From Desulfuromonadales bacterium (GTDB taxonomy: Bacteria; Desulfobacterota; Desulfuromonadia; Desulfuromonadales; BM103), in NCBI GenBank assembly GCA_030145205.1, contig JAQYVZ010000003.1:62001-126000 (forward strand): 64,000 nt of DNA, written 5' to 3'. The position numbers were made by a program, and so were the translations under genes. The notes below the pieces were generated by a model that did not search any database, was not told the origin of the DNA, and saw only the letters and a list, made by a program, of their open reading frames with translations. Shown piece by piece: positions 16,523-27,275 of the stretch (its first letter is position 1; each line of letters starts with the position of its first letter).

Positions 16523-17551
16523 TCAAAAAGAGTTGAGTCTACGGAGGAAAGCTTTCAAAAGTCCATAGTTACTCCGGTTGAACCGAAACACCAGACGGGG
16601 CAGGTCGAGCAGGTCGGGCTGATCATATTCTTCCGGCAGAGCTGCGGTCACACGTAATTGACTGCCTTTTTCAATGATCTCGCTGAATTCCGAGGCGAGG
16701 ATCGACACCTGCTCGGCATGCAGCTGCTTGTTCAAACGGATCACCAGCTGGGAATCGACCCAGCGACTTGAATGATAGACCCGGTAGAAATCATGGATGA
16801 CCTGAGCGGCCTCAAACGGGTCGCGGGTGATCGTGAACAGGCTCATGTCCAGGCCGGAGATCATGCCGCGTTGCAGCATAGTGACCTTAATGAGTTCAAA
16901 CCATGGCCCCCAGTAGGAGCCATCATCGTCATCGATCAGGATCAGGGGGATTGGCGGGTTCTTGCCGGTCTGCATCAATGTCAGGGTTTCCATCGCCTCA
17001 TCGAGTGTGCCGAAGCCACCCGGGAAGAGCGCCACGGCCTCAGCTTCCTTGAGAAAGGCAACCTTGCGATTGAAGAAATATTTATAGGTGATTACATTCG
17101 GGCTGTTCTGCATAACCGGATTGGTTTCCTGCTCAAACGGCAGGCGGATATTGACGGCAAAAGAGTTCTCCGCACCAGCGCCCTCGTTGCCGGCCTGCAT
17201 GATGCCAGGACCGCCGCCGGTAATCACCATGTAACCGAGACGAACCAGCTGGCGAGAAAAGGTGACACATTTCTGGTAAACGGGATCCTCCGGCTCCGTG
17301 CGCGCAGACCCGAAGATCGTCACTTTCTTGCGGTCCCGGTAAGGCCCAAACAGCTTGCTGGTATAACGCATCTCCTTCATGGTGGTGCGCAGCATTTTGA
17401 GGTCTGCAAGATAGTCGTTTTCCTGACCGGTCTTGAGGGCACTGATCACCATCTCCCGAATAATTTCAGGGTGGTGAATGTCGCACATGGCGAGTATCTG
17501 ATCGATGAGTTCATCCAGGGCGCCGTTGTCACGCTGAAAACTGATTTTCAT
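16523..17551 (-). CDS. LOG-family nucleotide-binding protein
   Basis: 342-residue Rossmann-fold protein with the LOG signature PGGFGTLDEAMETLTLMQTGK and the upstream glycine loop VITGGGPGIMQAGNEGAG. LOG proteins in plants and bacteria release cytokinin bases from their ribotides or act as nucleotide 5'-monophosphate hydrolases. This longer type has an extra N-terminal helical segment (residues 1-70) and a C-terminal extension of about 80 residues. The ATG at 17551 follows AGGTG by seven bases; an adjacent in-frame GTG at 17554 is the alternative. It lies 40 bases downstream of the cysteine-cluster gene. Confidence 0.85.
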   Translation of the reverse strand: MKISFQRDNGALDELIDQILAMCDIHHPEIIREMVISALKTGQENDYLADLKMLRTTMKEMRYTSKLFGPYRDRKKVTIFGSARTEPEDPVYQKCVTFSRQLVRLGYMVITGGGPGIMQAGNEGAGAENSFAVNIRLPFEQETNPVMQNSPNVITYKYFFNRKVAFLKEAEAVALFPGGFGTLDEAMETLTLMQTGKNPPIPLILIDDDDGSYWGPWFELIKVTMLQRGMISGLDMSLFTITRDPFEAAQVIHDFYRVYHSSRWVDSQLVIRLNKQLHAEQVSILASEFSEIIEKGSQLRVTAALPEEYDQPDLLDLPRLVFRFNRSNYGLLKAFLRRLNSF

Positions 17552-17590
17552 CACATTGCACCTTTCAAGTAGACGTTGTTGGGTCTCAGT

Positions 17591-18151
17591 TTACTCCCGA
17601 CCGGCAGCCGACTTCAAGAGGGACTGTCCGTCGCTCCGTTCCAGGGCGATCAGCAGACCGCGCAAGCTGGCCACGGGGTAACGCGCGGCGATCTCCTCGT
17701 ACACGCAACGCAAGCGTTTTTCAAGCTGGTAAAAACGCTGCTGATCGGCAGCATTCAGGCCGGCCTCAACCTCATCACAAAGAAAGGTGACACAGTTGAA
17801 CGGACGGAATGGGGCGTCGAGGGTACAGCCCTGTTCGCCCAAAAAAGGACAGGGCCGCGACGCATCAGGACGAGGAGGGGCCAGATCCTGCAGCAGGTAA
17901 CCCAGCAGATTGGTAAGTGTGAAATGATGGCGGCCGCAGTCGCAGCACTGCCCATGACAGCTGGTGCAGGCATGCGGCCCCCGGGCCAACTGGAACAACT
18001 GATCCAGTTCGCATTGGTAGTCGGCGATGAGTTGCAGGCGAGCCGTCAGCCAGTTACGTTCGGCCTCTGGCAGACCGGTCAATTCGGCGGAGCAGCGCGT
18101 CAGGAGGGTATCCCAGGAGCGGGAATGAAATCCACATAAATGAGGAGGCAT
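17591..18151 (-). CDS. YkgJ-like cysteine-cluster (metal-binding) protein
   Basis: 186 residues, eleven cysteines. The diagnostic stretch is ACTSCHGQCCDCGRHHFTLT (about 61-80), followed by CPFLGEQGCTLDAPFRPFNC and FLC. This is the CxxxxCC...CPF...GC.ly..RP..C pattern of the zinc/iron-chelating YkgJ family (UPF0153). The biochemical role of these proteins is unknown; several sit near methylation or RNA genes. It lies between rnpB and the LOG gene on the same strand. No clear ribosome site precedes the ATG at 18151, so the true start could be slightly downstream. Confidence 0.75.
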   Translation of the reverse strand: MPPHLCGFHSRSWDTLLTRCSAELTGLPEAERNWLTARLQLIADYQCELDQLFQLARGPHACTSCHGQCCDCGRHHFTLTNLLGYLLQDLAPPRPDASRPCPFLGEQGCTLDAPFRPFNCVTFLCDEVEAGLNAADQQRFYQLEKRLRCVYEEIAARYPVASLRGLLIALERSDGQSLLKSAAGRE

Positions 18152-18191
18152 CGAGGCGATAAGGACTCTTTCCTGGCATGGAGAAAAACGT

Positions 18192-18588
18192 GGCCGAAGA
18201 AAATCGTAAGCCGGGTTCTGTTCCCCGGCGAAGTTGCCTCCGCAGGGGCGGTGATCATTCCTCTAGGGCTGCCGTTGCCGACAGCCTCAAGCGACCTGAC
18301 CCGGGGACTTCGGGCGGGCAACCCTCAAACGTCCCCCTATTTGGTCTTGCACCGGATGGGGTTTACCGAGCTGCCGGCGTCACCGCCGGCACTGGTGAGC
18401 TCTTACCTCACCCTTTCACCCTTACCCACCTTCGCCGAAGCTTTGATGGGCGGTCTGCTTTCTGTGGCACTTTCCCTGGGGTCGCCCCCGGTCCCCGTTA
18501 AGGACCATCCTGCCCTGTGGAGCCCGGACTTTCCTCCCCCCACCACCGCCGAGGCGACGGCGGGCGGCGATCACCCGATTTTCTCCGA
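18192..18588 (-). ncRNA. rnpB: RNase P RNA, bacterial type A
   Basis: Catalytic RNA that matures tRNA 5' ends. On the minus strand the universally conserved block GAGGAAAGTCCGGGCTCC (P4 5' side) lies at about 18514-18537. The 3' conserved block with CCCGGCTTA is near 18205-18215. The terminal helix P1 is formed by GGAGAAAATCG at the 5' end and CGATTTTCTTC at the 3' end. Loops such as GGTAAGAGCTCACC and ACCAAATAGGGGG are also recognisable. About 397 nucleotides, normal for type A. The exact ends are uncertain by about 5 bases. Protein-like frames across it are spurious. Confidence 0.95.
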
Positions 18589-18602
18589 CCACGAAATCGG
18601 AA

Positions 18603-19313
18603 CTAGTCCGGTTTTTCGATATACAGCAAACGGTTGCAATGCGGGCAGGACTGCACATCCTTGACCACATACAGGCTATTGAACTGCTGCGGAGGCAGAT
18701 GCATGTGGCAACCGAGGCAAGCCCCGCCTTTCGCCTCAACCACCGCAAGACCGTTGCGACGCTCCAACAGCAGCTGGTAGCGCTTGCGCAGACTGACCGG
18801 CAATTGCTCGAGCAGCTCTTCACGCTGGCTGCCCATGGTGTCGAGGCGTCCGTCAAGCTCAGCCAGTTCGGTGTCGATCTCACCGCGCTTGGCGTCTGCC
18901 GCCTCGCTCAGACCGGCCAGCTCACCATCTTTCTCGTCCTTGTCGGCACCGAGAGCGGAGAGTTCACTGTCCTTCGCGCCAATCTGCTCAGTCAATTCCT
19001 TGACAAGCTTCTTGGCCATATCGACTTCCTTGAGGATCGCAACATACTCCTTCTGAGTCTTGATCTGCGGCAGGCGCTCCTCGGAGCGGGTAATATTCCC
19101 TTCCTCGATGGTCAGAGCCTCCGTCAGTTCGCTGCGTTGCTCGTCAAGACCGTTCATCTCGGTCGTCAGACTGTCCACCATGGCCTGGATGCGATCCAGT
19201 TCGCCCTGCAACAGGCCCTGTTCTCCGAGAAATTTCTGGCGTTGCTCAAGAAGAGTGTGCCGATCCCGATCCAGAGCCTGCAAATCTTTCAGCAACTGCA
19301 ATTTTTCCTGCAC
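18603..19313 (-). CDS. Coiled-coil protein with C4 zinc ribbon
   Basis: 236 residues. The first about 175 form a long antiparallel coiled coil rich in Glu, Leu and Lys. The C-terminus has a zinc ribbon CLGCHMHLPPQQFNSLY...CPHCNRLLYI. This is the zf-RING_7/DUF164 family, common in Deltaproteobacteria, Chlamydia (CdsZ) and Actinobacteria. In chlamydia it aids type III secretion; elsewhere the role is unknown, with RNA or nucleoid binding suggested. Start is GTG with GGGAGG upstream. It lies between the nif3-like gene and rnpB in the same direction. Confidence 0.88.
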   Translation of the reverse strand: MQEKLQLLKDLQALDRDRHTLLEQRQKFLGEQGLLQGELDRIQAMVDSLTTEMNGLDEQRSELTEALTIEEGNITRSEERLPQIKTQKEYVAILKEVDMAKKLVKELTEQIGAKDSELSALGADKDEKDGELAGLSEAADAKRGEIDTELAELDGRLDTMGSQREELLEQLPVSLRKRYQLLLERRNGLAVVEAKGGACLGCHMHLPPQQFNSLYVVKDVQSCPHCNRLLYIEKPD

Positions 19314-19385
19314 GATGATGCCTCCCTTATCTGTTTCTTTGCTGCGCTTGTTATCATTACCTAAAAAAACAACGGTTGCACCCTT

Positions 19386-20510
19386 TCAAACTGTTCGAAA
19401 TGGGTCTACTGCACCGTCGTAATCTTGAAAATTCGCGTCCCAATCATTCTGCTCCGCGGCATGATTCAAAAGCCGGCTGAGGTTCCGTGCCATCAGCGCT
19501 TCGGTTGCAAAGTGGCCGGCATCCACCAAAGCCATCCCGAGTGCTTCCGCTGCCTTGGCCTCATGATACTTAACATCGCCCGTCACCAGGACATCGGCAC
19601 CAAAGCGATGCGCGACCTGAATCAGACTGGCGCCACTTCCGCCGCATAAAGCCACTTTACGCACCGAACGATCTGCCGACCCGACAAGCCGGACACTATC
19701 GCACCCCAAGGCTCCACGAACCTGTTCTGCAAAAGCCTGGAGCGAACACGCCTCCGTCAACTTGCCGATCCGGCCAAGGCCGGCTCCGGCGCGCTGGTTC
19801 TCCAGCGGAATCAGATCGTAAGCGACTTCCTCATACGGGTGCACCTTAAGCAAACGGGTCAGCACCTTGCTCAAACGCGGCCGTGGCACGATCAGTTCCA
19901 ACCGCACCTCTTCAACTTCTTCGCGTTTGCCGATCTGGCCGATAAATGGCGAGCTGCCTTCTCCCGGCCGGAAGGTTCCGGTTCCAGACTGACGAAAGGA
20001 GCACTGGTCGTACTGGCCGACATGTCCGGCACCGGCGGCAAACAGGGCTTCAGCAACTTCAGCTTCGTGGCCGGACGGCACGTGCACGACCAATTTCAGG
20101 AAATGTCCTGGTGCCGGTACGAGAGGTGCCGCATCCTGGATGTCCAGAAGGTCGCCCAGCCAGCTGTTCAAACCGGGCTGCGCGGAGTCGAGATTGGTGT
20201 GAGCGCTGAGGATAACGAGATCATTCTGAATGGCGTGGAACAGGATACGACCGGTTTCGTCCTCCGGTGTCAGGCGCTTGATGCCACGAAACAACAGCGG
20301 GTGATGCGTGATCAGTACCTGGGCTCCGGCTTCGCGAGCCGCCTGAACAGCTTCCATGTCGGGATCGAGGGCAACCATTCCCTGGCTGAAGCGTGCTGAC
20401 GGGTCCCCAACCTGCAACCCGACATTGTCCCACTCTTCTGCCAGTTCAGGCGGAAAGAATGTGTTCAAAAGTCCGATCAGGTCGTGTATGCGAGGGGTTA
20501 TCTTGCCCAT
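19386..20510 (-). CDS. Nif3-like dinuclear metal-centre protein (long form)
   Basis: 374 residues. The N-terminal half begins PRIHDLIGLLNTFFPPELAEEWDNVGLQVGD and has metal ligands in VLITHHPLLFRGIKRL and SAHTNLDSA. The C-terminal half has VALCGGSGASLI, TGDVKYHEAKAAEALGMALVDAGHFATE with further His/Glu ligands. About 100 residues between them (about 130-235) form the extra PII/CutA-like domain seen in the YqfO type, longer than E. coli YbgI. Proposed roles include GTP cyclohydrolase I-like or general metal hydrolase functions, unproven. ATG is preceded by AGGTGGC. It lies downstream of the tRNA and terminator. Confidence 0.92.
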   Translation of the reverse strand: MGKITPRIHDLIGLLNTFFPPELAEEWDNVGLQVGDPSARFSQGMVALDPDMEAVQAAREAGAQVLITHHPLLFRGIKRLTPEDETGRILFHAIQNDLVILSAHTNLDSAQPGLNSWLGDLLDIQDAAPLVPAPGHFLKLVVHVPSGHEAEVAEALFAAGAGHVGQYDQCSFRQSGTGTFRPGEGSSPFIGQIGKREEVEEVRLELIVPRPRLSKVLTRLLKVHPYEEVAYDLIPLENQRAGAGLGRIGKLTEACSLQAFAEQVRGALGCDSVRLVGSADRSVRKVALCGGSGASLIQVAHRFGADVLVTGDVKYHEAKAAEALGMALVDAGHFATEALMARNLSRLLNHAAEQNDWDANFQDYDGAVDPFRTV

Positions 20511-20520
20511 GCCACCTATG

Positions 20521-20556
20521 AAAAAAAGAGTGCAACTCTAGGATCAGGTTGCACTC
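20521..20556 (-). terminator. Terminator downstream of the CAT tRNA (rpoD transcript end)
   Basis: GAGTGCAAC and GTTGCACTC pair perfectly over an 11-base loop, with seven U residues on the minus strand. It closes the rpoD-tRNA unit and lies just upstream of the nif3-like gene's start. Confidence 0.88.
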
Positions 20557-20614
20557 GTGGGATAATCAATGTGTTACGTCTGGTGATGACATCTGCCCAT
20601 CCGGGACTGGTGGG

Positions 20615-20690
20615 TGGTGGGCCCACCAGGATTCGAACCTGGGACCGACCGGTTATGAGCCGGTGGCTCTGCCAGCTGAGCTATGGGCCC
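20615..20690 (-). tRNA. tRNA with CAT anticodon (Met elongator or Ile2)
   Basis: 76 nucleotides including an encoded CCA. The acceptor stem GGGCCCA/TGGGCCC, D-arm AGCTCAGCTGGCAGAGC, anticodon stem ACCGG/CCGGT around CTCATAA, and T-arm CCAGGTTCGAATCCTGG are all intact. CAT can be elongator methionine or lysidine-modified isoleucine. The initiator form is excluded because the first pair is G-C rather than a mismatch. Without the other CAT tRNAs for comparison I cannot decide. It lies 50 bases after the rpoD stop on the same strand and before a terminator. Confidence 0.95.
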
Positions 20691-20742
20691 GCGAAACATC
20701 AAAAAACCAGTGTATTCAGGGTAAAGCTGACTGTCAATCACT

Positions 20743-22497
<1,755 letters not shown>

Positions 22498-22583
22498 TCA
22501 AATCCCCTCGGGGTACGGACATGCCGGACAATGCCGGACACATTTCGGACAATCCGAGCATTATAAACCTAAAATACTATTTT

Positions 22584-24365
22584 TCAAGGACTTTTTTTAA
22601 TTTTAAGGTTGACTTCGGTTCTTTCTCGCAAACATTCATTCAAAGCGGCCTCGTCACCCCGCTGTCGCGCATCTTCTTCAAGCAAATCAAGCTCTTTCAG
22701 GCGTTGCCGCAACAGGCCACGGCGAACCGCCCGGTGACAATCATCAAAGATCTGCTCGGCTCCTTCCGCCCAGGCCTCGTCCTCCTCAATGAGCAAATTG
22801 GCCAGCAAGGCCTGGAGGTCGGAATCTTGCGTCGTATCGACCAGGTTATCCGGCAGCGCTCCCTTGTCAGACTGCCGTTCCAGCAGATGTTCGCCGGTCT
22901 GGCGATAGGTTTCATTCAGAAAGAGGCTCTCCGGTCCGGCTTCCGCCACGCGCTGTCGAACCCCTGTGTCGACCAGCATCAACTTCAGCAGGTAACGCTG
23001 CGTGCGGTCTTCAGGACCAGACAGTCCAGACGGCTTCCTCGGCGCCGGCTTTACTCCCGGCGGGCGGCGCGGCGAGACAGCCACGCCGCGGCTCTTCAGC
23101 AGGTCTTCGGACAGCCCCGTCCGGGCGGCCAGTTGCTTGCGATAGAGGTCTTTCTGCAAATCGCTCGGCAGCTTCCTTAGCCTCTCCAGAACCTCCTCAG
23201 CAGCCTTGGCCCGCCCCTCTACACTGCCATCCCCTGCGGCGAGGCGGTCTTCCATAAAGACCTCAAGGACGGGACGGGCAAGATCAAGGGTCGCCTGAAA
23301 GGCCTCCGGCCCCTGATCATGCAACAGGGAATCGGGGTCGGCGCCGGCAGGCAGACTGACCATTTTGACCGTTAGCCCTTCAGGAAGCAGCACATCCATG
23401 GCCCGGAAGCTGGCCTGGCGGCCCGCAGCGTCTTCATCAAAAACGAGGGTGACCGTTTCAACATAACGTTTCAGCAAACGTCCATGTTCGTTGGTCAAAG
23501 CCGTACCACAAGTGGCCACGGCGTTAGCAAAACCGGCTCTCGCCAAGGCCATCTGGTCAAAGTAGCCCTCGACAACCAGGACATCCCGGCTATGCCGCAT
23601 GGCATCACGCGCCTGGCAAAGCCCGTAGAGGGTTCCGCTTTTCCGGTAGACCGTTGTCTCGGGCGAGTTGATATACTTGGGCAGGCTGTCATCCAGCACA
23701 CGACCACCGAAAGCGACCACCCGCTCCTGCAAGTCGAAGATCGGAAACAACAGCCGATTTCGAAACAGGTCATAATCACCGCGGCCTTTCTGTCCCTCCC
23801 TGACCAGACCAACATCGCGTAAAAGGTCACGACCAAACCCCTTGGCGACCAGGTGCTCGGTCAAAGCCTCCCAACGCTCAGGCGCAAATCCGAGACGGAA
23901 TGCTCGCACAGTCTCGCCATCGTATCCTCGCTGCCGCAGATAATGTCTGGCTTGGGCTCCTGCCGGATCATCCAGCAGAATCTGGTGATAGAAGGCACAG
24001 GCCACATCGTTGATTTTCAGAAACTGCTCGCTGCGTTCGCGACGTCGGTTCTCTTCCGGGCTGTCCGGCGTTTCTTCGACCTCGATCCCAACCCTCTCCC
24101 CGAGGCGCTTGACCGCCTCCGGAAAGGTCAGACCCTCCATGCGCATCAGAAAGGTGAACACATTCCCGCCGACGCCGCAGCCGAAACAGTGAAAAATCTG
24201 CCGTGGTTCATTGACGTTAAACGACGGGGTCTTCTCCTGATGGAAAGGACAAAGCCCTTGATGATTGCCGCCAGAACGTTTTAGAGGCAGGTAGCTCGAC
24301 ACCACCTCAACGATATCGACTCGGTTACGGATTTCCTGGATGGCCTCTTCCGAAATTCGTCCCAT
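22584..24365 (-). CDS. dnaG: DNA primase
   Basis: 593 residues. The N-terminal zinc finger is CPFHQEKTPSFNVNEPRQIFHCFGCG (about 40-65). The catalytic core has the RNA-polymerase basic motif region and TOPRIM elements VVEGYFDQMALARAG and VTLVFDEDAAGRQASF. The C-terminal DnaB-binding part is variable. It makes RNA primers at the fork. Its ATG overlaps the mutS2 stop by one base (TAATG), with GAGGGG upstream, so it is translationally coupled. rpoD follows after 86 bases. Confidence 0.97.
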   Translation of the reverse strand: MGRISEEAIQEIRNRVDIVEVVSSYLPLKRSGGNHQGLCPFHQEKTPSFNVNEPRQIFHCFGCGVGGNVFTFLMRMEGLTFPEAVKRLGERVGIEVEETPDSPEENRRRERSEQFLKINDVACAFYHQILLDDPAGAQARHYLRQRGYDGETVRAFRLGFAPERWEALTEHLVAKGFGRDLLRDVGLVREGQKGRGDYDLFRNRLLFPIFDLQERVVAFGGRVLDDSLPKYINSPETTVYRKSGTLYGLCQARDAMRHSRDVLVVEGYFDQMALARAGFANAVATCGTALTNEHGRLLKRYVETVTLVFDEDAAGRQASFRAMDVLLPEGLTVKMVSLPAGADPDSLLHDQGPEAFQATLDLARPVLEVFMEDRLAAGDGSVEGRAKAAEEVLERLRKLPSDLQKDLYRKQLAARTGLSEDLLKSRGVAVSPRRPPGVKPAPRKPSGLSGPEDRTQRYLLKLMLVDTGVRQRVAEAGPESLFLNETYRQTGEHLLERQSDKGALPDNLVDTTQDSDLQALLANLLIEEDEAWAEGAEQIFDDCHRAVRRGLLRQRLKELDLLEEDARQRGDEAALNECLRERTEVNLKIKKSP

Positions 24366-26758
24366 TATCCCCTCAACTCCACAACGGTCACATTATCCCC
24401 TCCCTGTGAAGGGTCGGCAGCATGCAGGCTGGCAACGTCACTGCGGCCGACCAAAGCTTCCCTGACCGCCCGCCGCAACACCCCCTGGCCAGCGCCGTGA
24501 ACGACCTCCAGACTGAACTGTCCATACAGATGGGCATCGTCCAGAAACTGTTCCAGCAAGGGCATCGCCTCATCGACCCGCTTCCCCACCAGCAACAGCC
24601 GGGGCAGAAAAGCCTTCCGCTCGACGCGATCGCGAATTTTCGGTGGACTCACTTTTTTTTGAGCAAATCGGCGCGGCTGGTATTGCCGTAGGGCCGCCAT
24701 CGGCTGACGCAGCGTTTTGCCGCCCGCGACCAGCTCGACCCGGCGGCCATCGACCCGAACCACTTCAGCATCAACCGCCAGTGAAGGCACGTAAAGCAGT
24801 TCCCCCGGCGCTGCCGTCTCCGGGACCACTCCAGGGGGTTCAGTCTTGACGACGGGCAGTTTTTCACGCACCTCGCGCACGGCCCGGGTCAGACGCGCCT
24901 GTTCCTTGGGCTGAGCCTCCACTCCACGCGCCTGGCGGAACAGATCACGCAGCTGCGCTTCCGCCTCGACCAGGATCCGGTTCCCCTGCTGGCGCGTTTC
25001 CGAAAGAATCGACTGCTGCCGCTCCTGCAGCTCCTGATGGAGCTTACGCCGCAGGGTCTTTTCCTGTTCGGCCTCGCGCCGCAAACTGCCGGCAGCATCG
25101 AGTTCTCCCTCGAGAGCGGCTCGCAAAGATTGCAGCCGTTCAACGACCATCAGGCTTTCGCGTTCGTCACCGCCGAGATATTCCTCGGCGCGCGCCAGCA
25201 GATCGTCCGGCAAACCAAGCCGCCGAGCAATCGTAAAAGCGTGACTTGCCCCGGGAATCCCGTAGTGCAAGCGGTAGGCCGGTTGCAAGGTCTCTTCGTC
25301 AAATTCGACAGCAACATTTTCGACGCAATGCTCCAGATGCGCGTATCCCTTGACCACATGCAGATGGGTGGTGGCAATGGTACGTGCCCCCACCAGCCGT
25401 AAATGATCGAGAATCGCCAGAGCGAGGGCAGAGCCTTCACCGGGGTCGGTGCCGGTACCCAGTTCATCCAGCAGCACCAGTGTTGCAGCATCTGCCTGCT
25501 CGAGGATTGTCCGCATCCGCACCAAGTGGCCGGAGAAGGTCGACAGGTGATGTTCGAGGCTCTGGTCATCGCCGATATTAGCCAGGACACTCTGAAACGG
25601 ATACAGCTGGCTGTCCGGTGCGCAGGGTAGTGGCAAACCCGCCCTGGCCATCAGGACCAGCAGCCCCGCCGTCTTCAGGGCCACGGTTTTTCCACCGGTA
25701 TTGGGGCCGCTGACGATCAGGCTTTCCTGTTCTTTCGACAGACGCAGGTCAATCGGCACCACCGGTTCCTGACGATTGTCCGCTTGTCCGGCCAGCACCA
25801 GCAAGGGGTGCCTGACCTGCGCCAGATCCAGCATCGGCTCGGCAGATAGGCGGGGGATACTGCCATCCAGATCCCGGGTCAAACGAGCGACCGCCTGCCG
25901 CAAATCCAGCCTGGCTAGAATCTGCTGGTTGTCCATGAGGTCCCGGCGTGACTCCCGAACCCCCTTGGTCAGTCGCGCCAGAACCCGGTCTTCCTCCCGC
26001 TGGATGTCGCGCAGCAGCATCTGCAGCCGGTTATTGCTGTCGAGCACAGCGGCCGGTTCCAGATAGAGGGTCTGACCACTGGAGGACACATCGTGCACAA
26101 ACCCCTTGATGCGGCCGCTATGGTCGGCACGGACCGGCAACACGTAGCGGCCGTTTCGGTCGGTAATCAACTGTTCCTGGAAGACTCCCTGCAGGGCATC
26201 ATCTTCCAGCAATACGGCCAACTGTCGCTTGATCCGACCACGTTCCGTCTGGACCTGGCCGCGCAGGTCCCCCAGCTGGAACGAAGCGGAATCCAGAATT
26301 TCGCCGCGCGATCCGATACAGCTGCGGATCTCGTCGGCCAGGTCGGGAAGCGACACCAGGTCCCGGCCCAGTTCGGTCAAATGCGGCGTCTCTTCCTGGG
26401 TCAGCAACAGCTTTCGGCAATCCTGCGCCGCCTCGATTGCCTTCAACACTTCAAACAGCGCCTCCGGCTCAAGACGACGGCCTTCAATCCGCAGGCCCTC
26501 GAGCAGCAGGGACAAATCTTCCCCCTGGCCAACCGGGATCAACCGTTTCTGCTGAAGCAGGAACAACGCCTCGCCCGCCTCCGCCAGAGCCGCTTCGATC
26601 TCCTGCCGGTCCCGCATCGGCCGCAGCTGCACAGCAACCTGCTTGCCATACACAGTTTGCGTCCTCCCGGCCAGGGCGGCAATCACTTTATCGAACTCCA
26701 GGAGCTTGAGGCTTTCAACAGCCAGATCTGTCAACACCGCAGCACGGGTTTCCTTCAT
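24365..26758 (-). CDS. mutS2: Endonuclease MutS2 (recombination suppressor / ribosome collision factor)
   Basis: 797 residues. It has the MutS-type core and clamp with coiled coil (about 140-300), Walker A SGPNTGGKTVALKTAGL (about 340), Walker B TLVLLDELGTGTDPGEGSALA, then TTHLHVVKGYAH. A long coiled-coil insert and KOW-like segment follow, with a C-terminal Smr nuclease domain ending VVHGAGQGVLRRAVREAL (HGxGxG present). MutS2 suppresses homologous recombination or rescues collided ribosomes, depending on species. ATG overlaps the cvpA stop by four bases; dnaG overlaps its stop. Confidence 0.95.
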   Translation of the reverse strand: MKETRAAVLTDLAVESLKLLEFDKVIAALAGRTQTVYGKQVAVQLRPMRDRQEIEAALAEAGEALFLLQQKRLIPVGQGEDLSLLLEGLRIEGRRLEPEALFEVLKAIEAAQDCRKLLLTQEETPHLTELGRDLVSLPDLADEIRSCIGSRGEILDSASFQLGDLRGQVQTERGRIKRQLAVLLEDDALQGVFQEQLITDRNGRYVLPVRADHSGRIKGFVHDVSSSGQTLYLEPAAVLDSNNRLQMLLRDIQREEDRVLARLTKGVRESRRDLMDNQQILARLDLRQAVARLTRDLDGSIPRLSAEPMLDLAQVRHPLLVLAGQADNRQEPVVPIDLRLSKEQESLIVSGPNTGGKTVALKTAGLLVLMARAGLPLPCAPDSQLYPFQSVLANIGDDQSLEHHLSTFSGHLVRMRTILEQADAATLVLLDELGTGTDPGEGSALALAILDHLRLVGARTIATTHLHVVKGYAHLEHCVENVAVEFDEETLQPAYRLHYGIPGASHAFTIARRLGLPDDLLARAEEYLGGDERESLMVVERLQSLRAALEGELDAAGSLRREAEQEKTLRRKLHQELQERQQSILSETRQQGNRILVEAEAQLRDLFRQARGVEAQPKEQARLTRAVREVREKLPVVKTEPPGVVPETAAPGELLYVPSLAVDAEVVRVDGRRVELVAGGKTLRQPMAALRQYQPRRFAQKKVSPPKIRDRVERKAFLPRLLLVGKRVDEAMPLLEQFLDDAHLYGQFSLEVVHGAGQGVLRRAVREALVGRSDVASLHAADPSQGGDNVTVVELRG

Positions 26759-27234
26759 TTCAGAACCTGTCGGCTGCCTTCAAGGATGGCGCTGCCGAGT
26801 TCAACGAAGGGTGGCGCCAGGAGGGATGTTTTGATCTGGGGGCTGACCCAGGGGAGAGGCCGCAAAGAGAGGGCAAAAATGACAACAGCCAGCAACAGGA
26901 GACCCTGGGCCAGGCCGAAGAAACCACCGATAACCCGGTTAAAGCCCCCCAAGAACAGGAGCTTGATGAAACGGGACAACAGGAAACCGAGCGCCAGGAA
27001 CAGAATCATGGTGCAGACAAACAGCAGGGTAAATGTGAGGGCGATCACAACCGGAACCGGCCAGTCGACTTTTTGCAGCAGTTGCTCGGCGAGCAGCCCG
27101 TGGTACTGAAACGCCAGAAAGGTTCCGACAAACAGACCGGCCAGCGAGCAGACCTCTTTGAGCAGACCGCGCAGCAAGCCCTTGACAACAAAGCCGGTCA
27201 ACACAACAAGGATGACGATATCAAGGCCATTCAT
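26755..27234 (-). CDS. CvpA-family membrane protein
   Basis: 159-residue inner-membrane protein with four predicted helices. It has the CvpA opening LDIVILVVLTGFVVKGLLRGLLKEVCSLAGLFVGTFLAFQYH and the second motif FIKLLFLGGFNRVIGGFFGLAQGLLLLAVVIFAL. CvpA is linked to colicin V production and envelope stress; its mechanism is unknown. It lies between yqeY (41-base gap) and mutS2 (4-base overlap), and the cvpA-mutS2 pairing is common. GGATCGCCATCTCC precedes the ATG. Confidence 0.9.
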   Translation of the reverse strand: MNGLDIVILVVLTGFVVKGLLRGLLKEVCSLAGLFVGTFLAFQYHGLLAEQLLQKVDWPVPVVIALTFTLLFVCTMILFLALGFLLSRFIKLLFLGGFNRVIGGFFGLAQGLLLLAVVIFALSLRPLPWVSPQIKTSLLAPPFVELGSAILEGSRQVLK

Positions 27235-27275
27235 GGAGATGGCGATCCTTTTCGGAAAGCGGGGGCGGCCGGTGA

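Noticed and set aside
18422-18883. Protein frames crossing 18.2-18.6 kb on both strands
   Set aside because: They lie over RNase P RNA and the antisense of the zinc-ribbon gene; composition is not protein-like.
22498-22583. Repeated ccggacaatgccggacac motif between rpoD and dnaG
   Set aside because: Very short imperfect direct repeats; no sign of a regulator or array.
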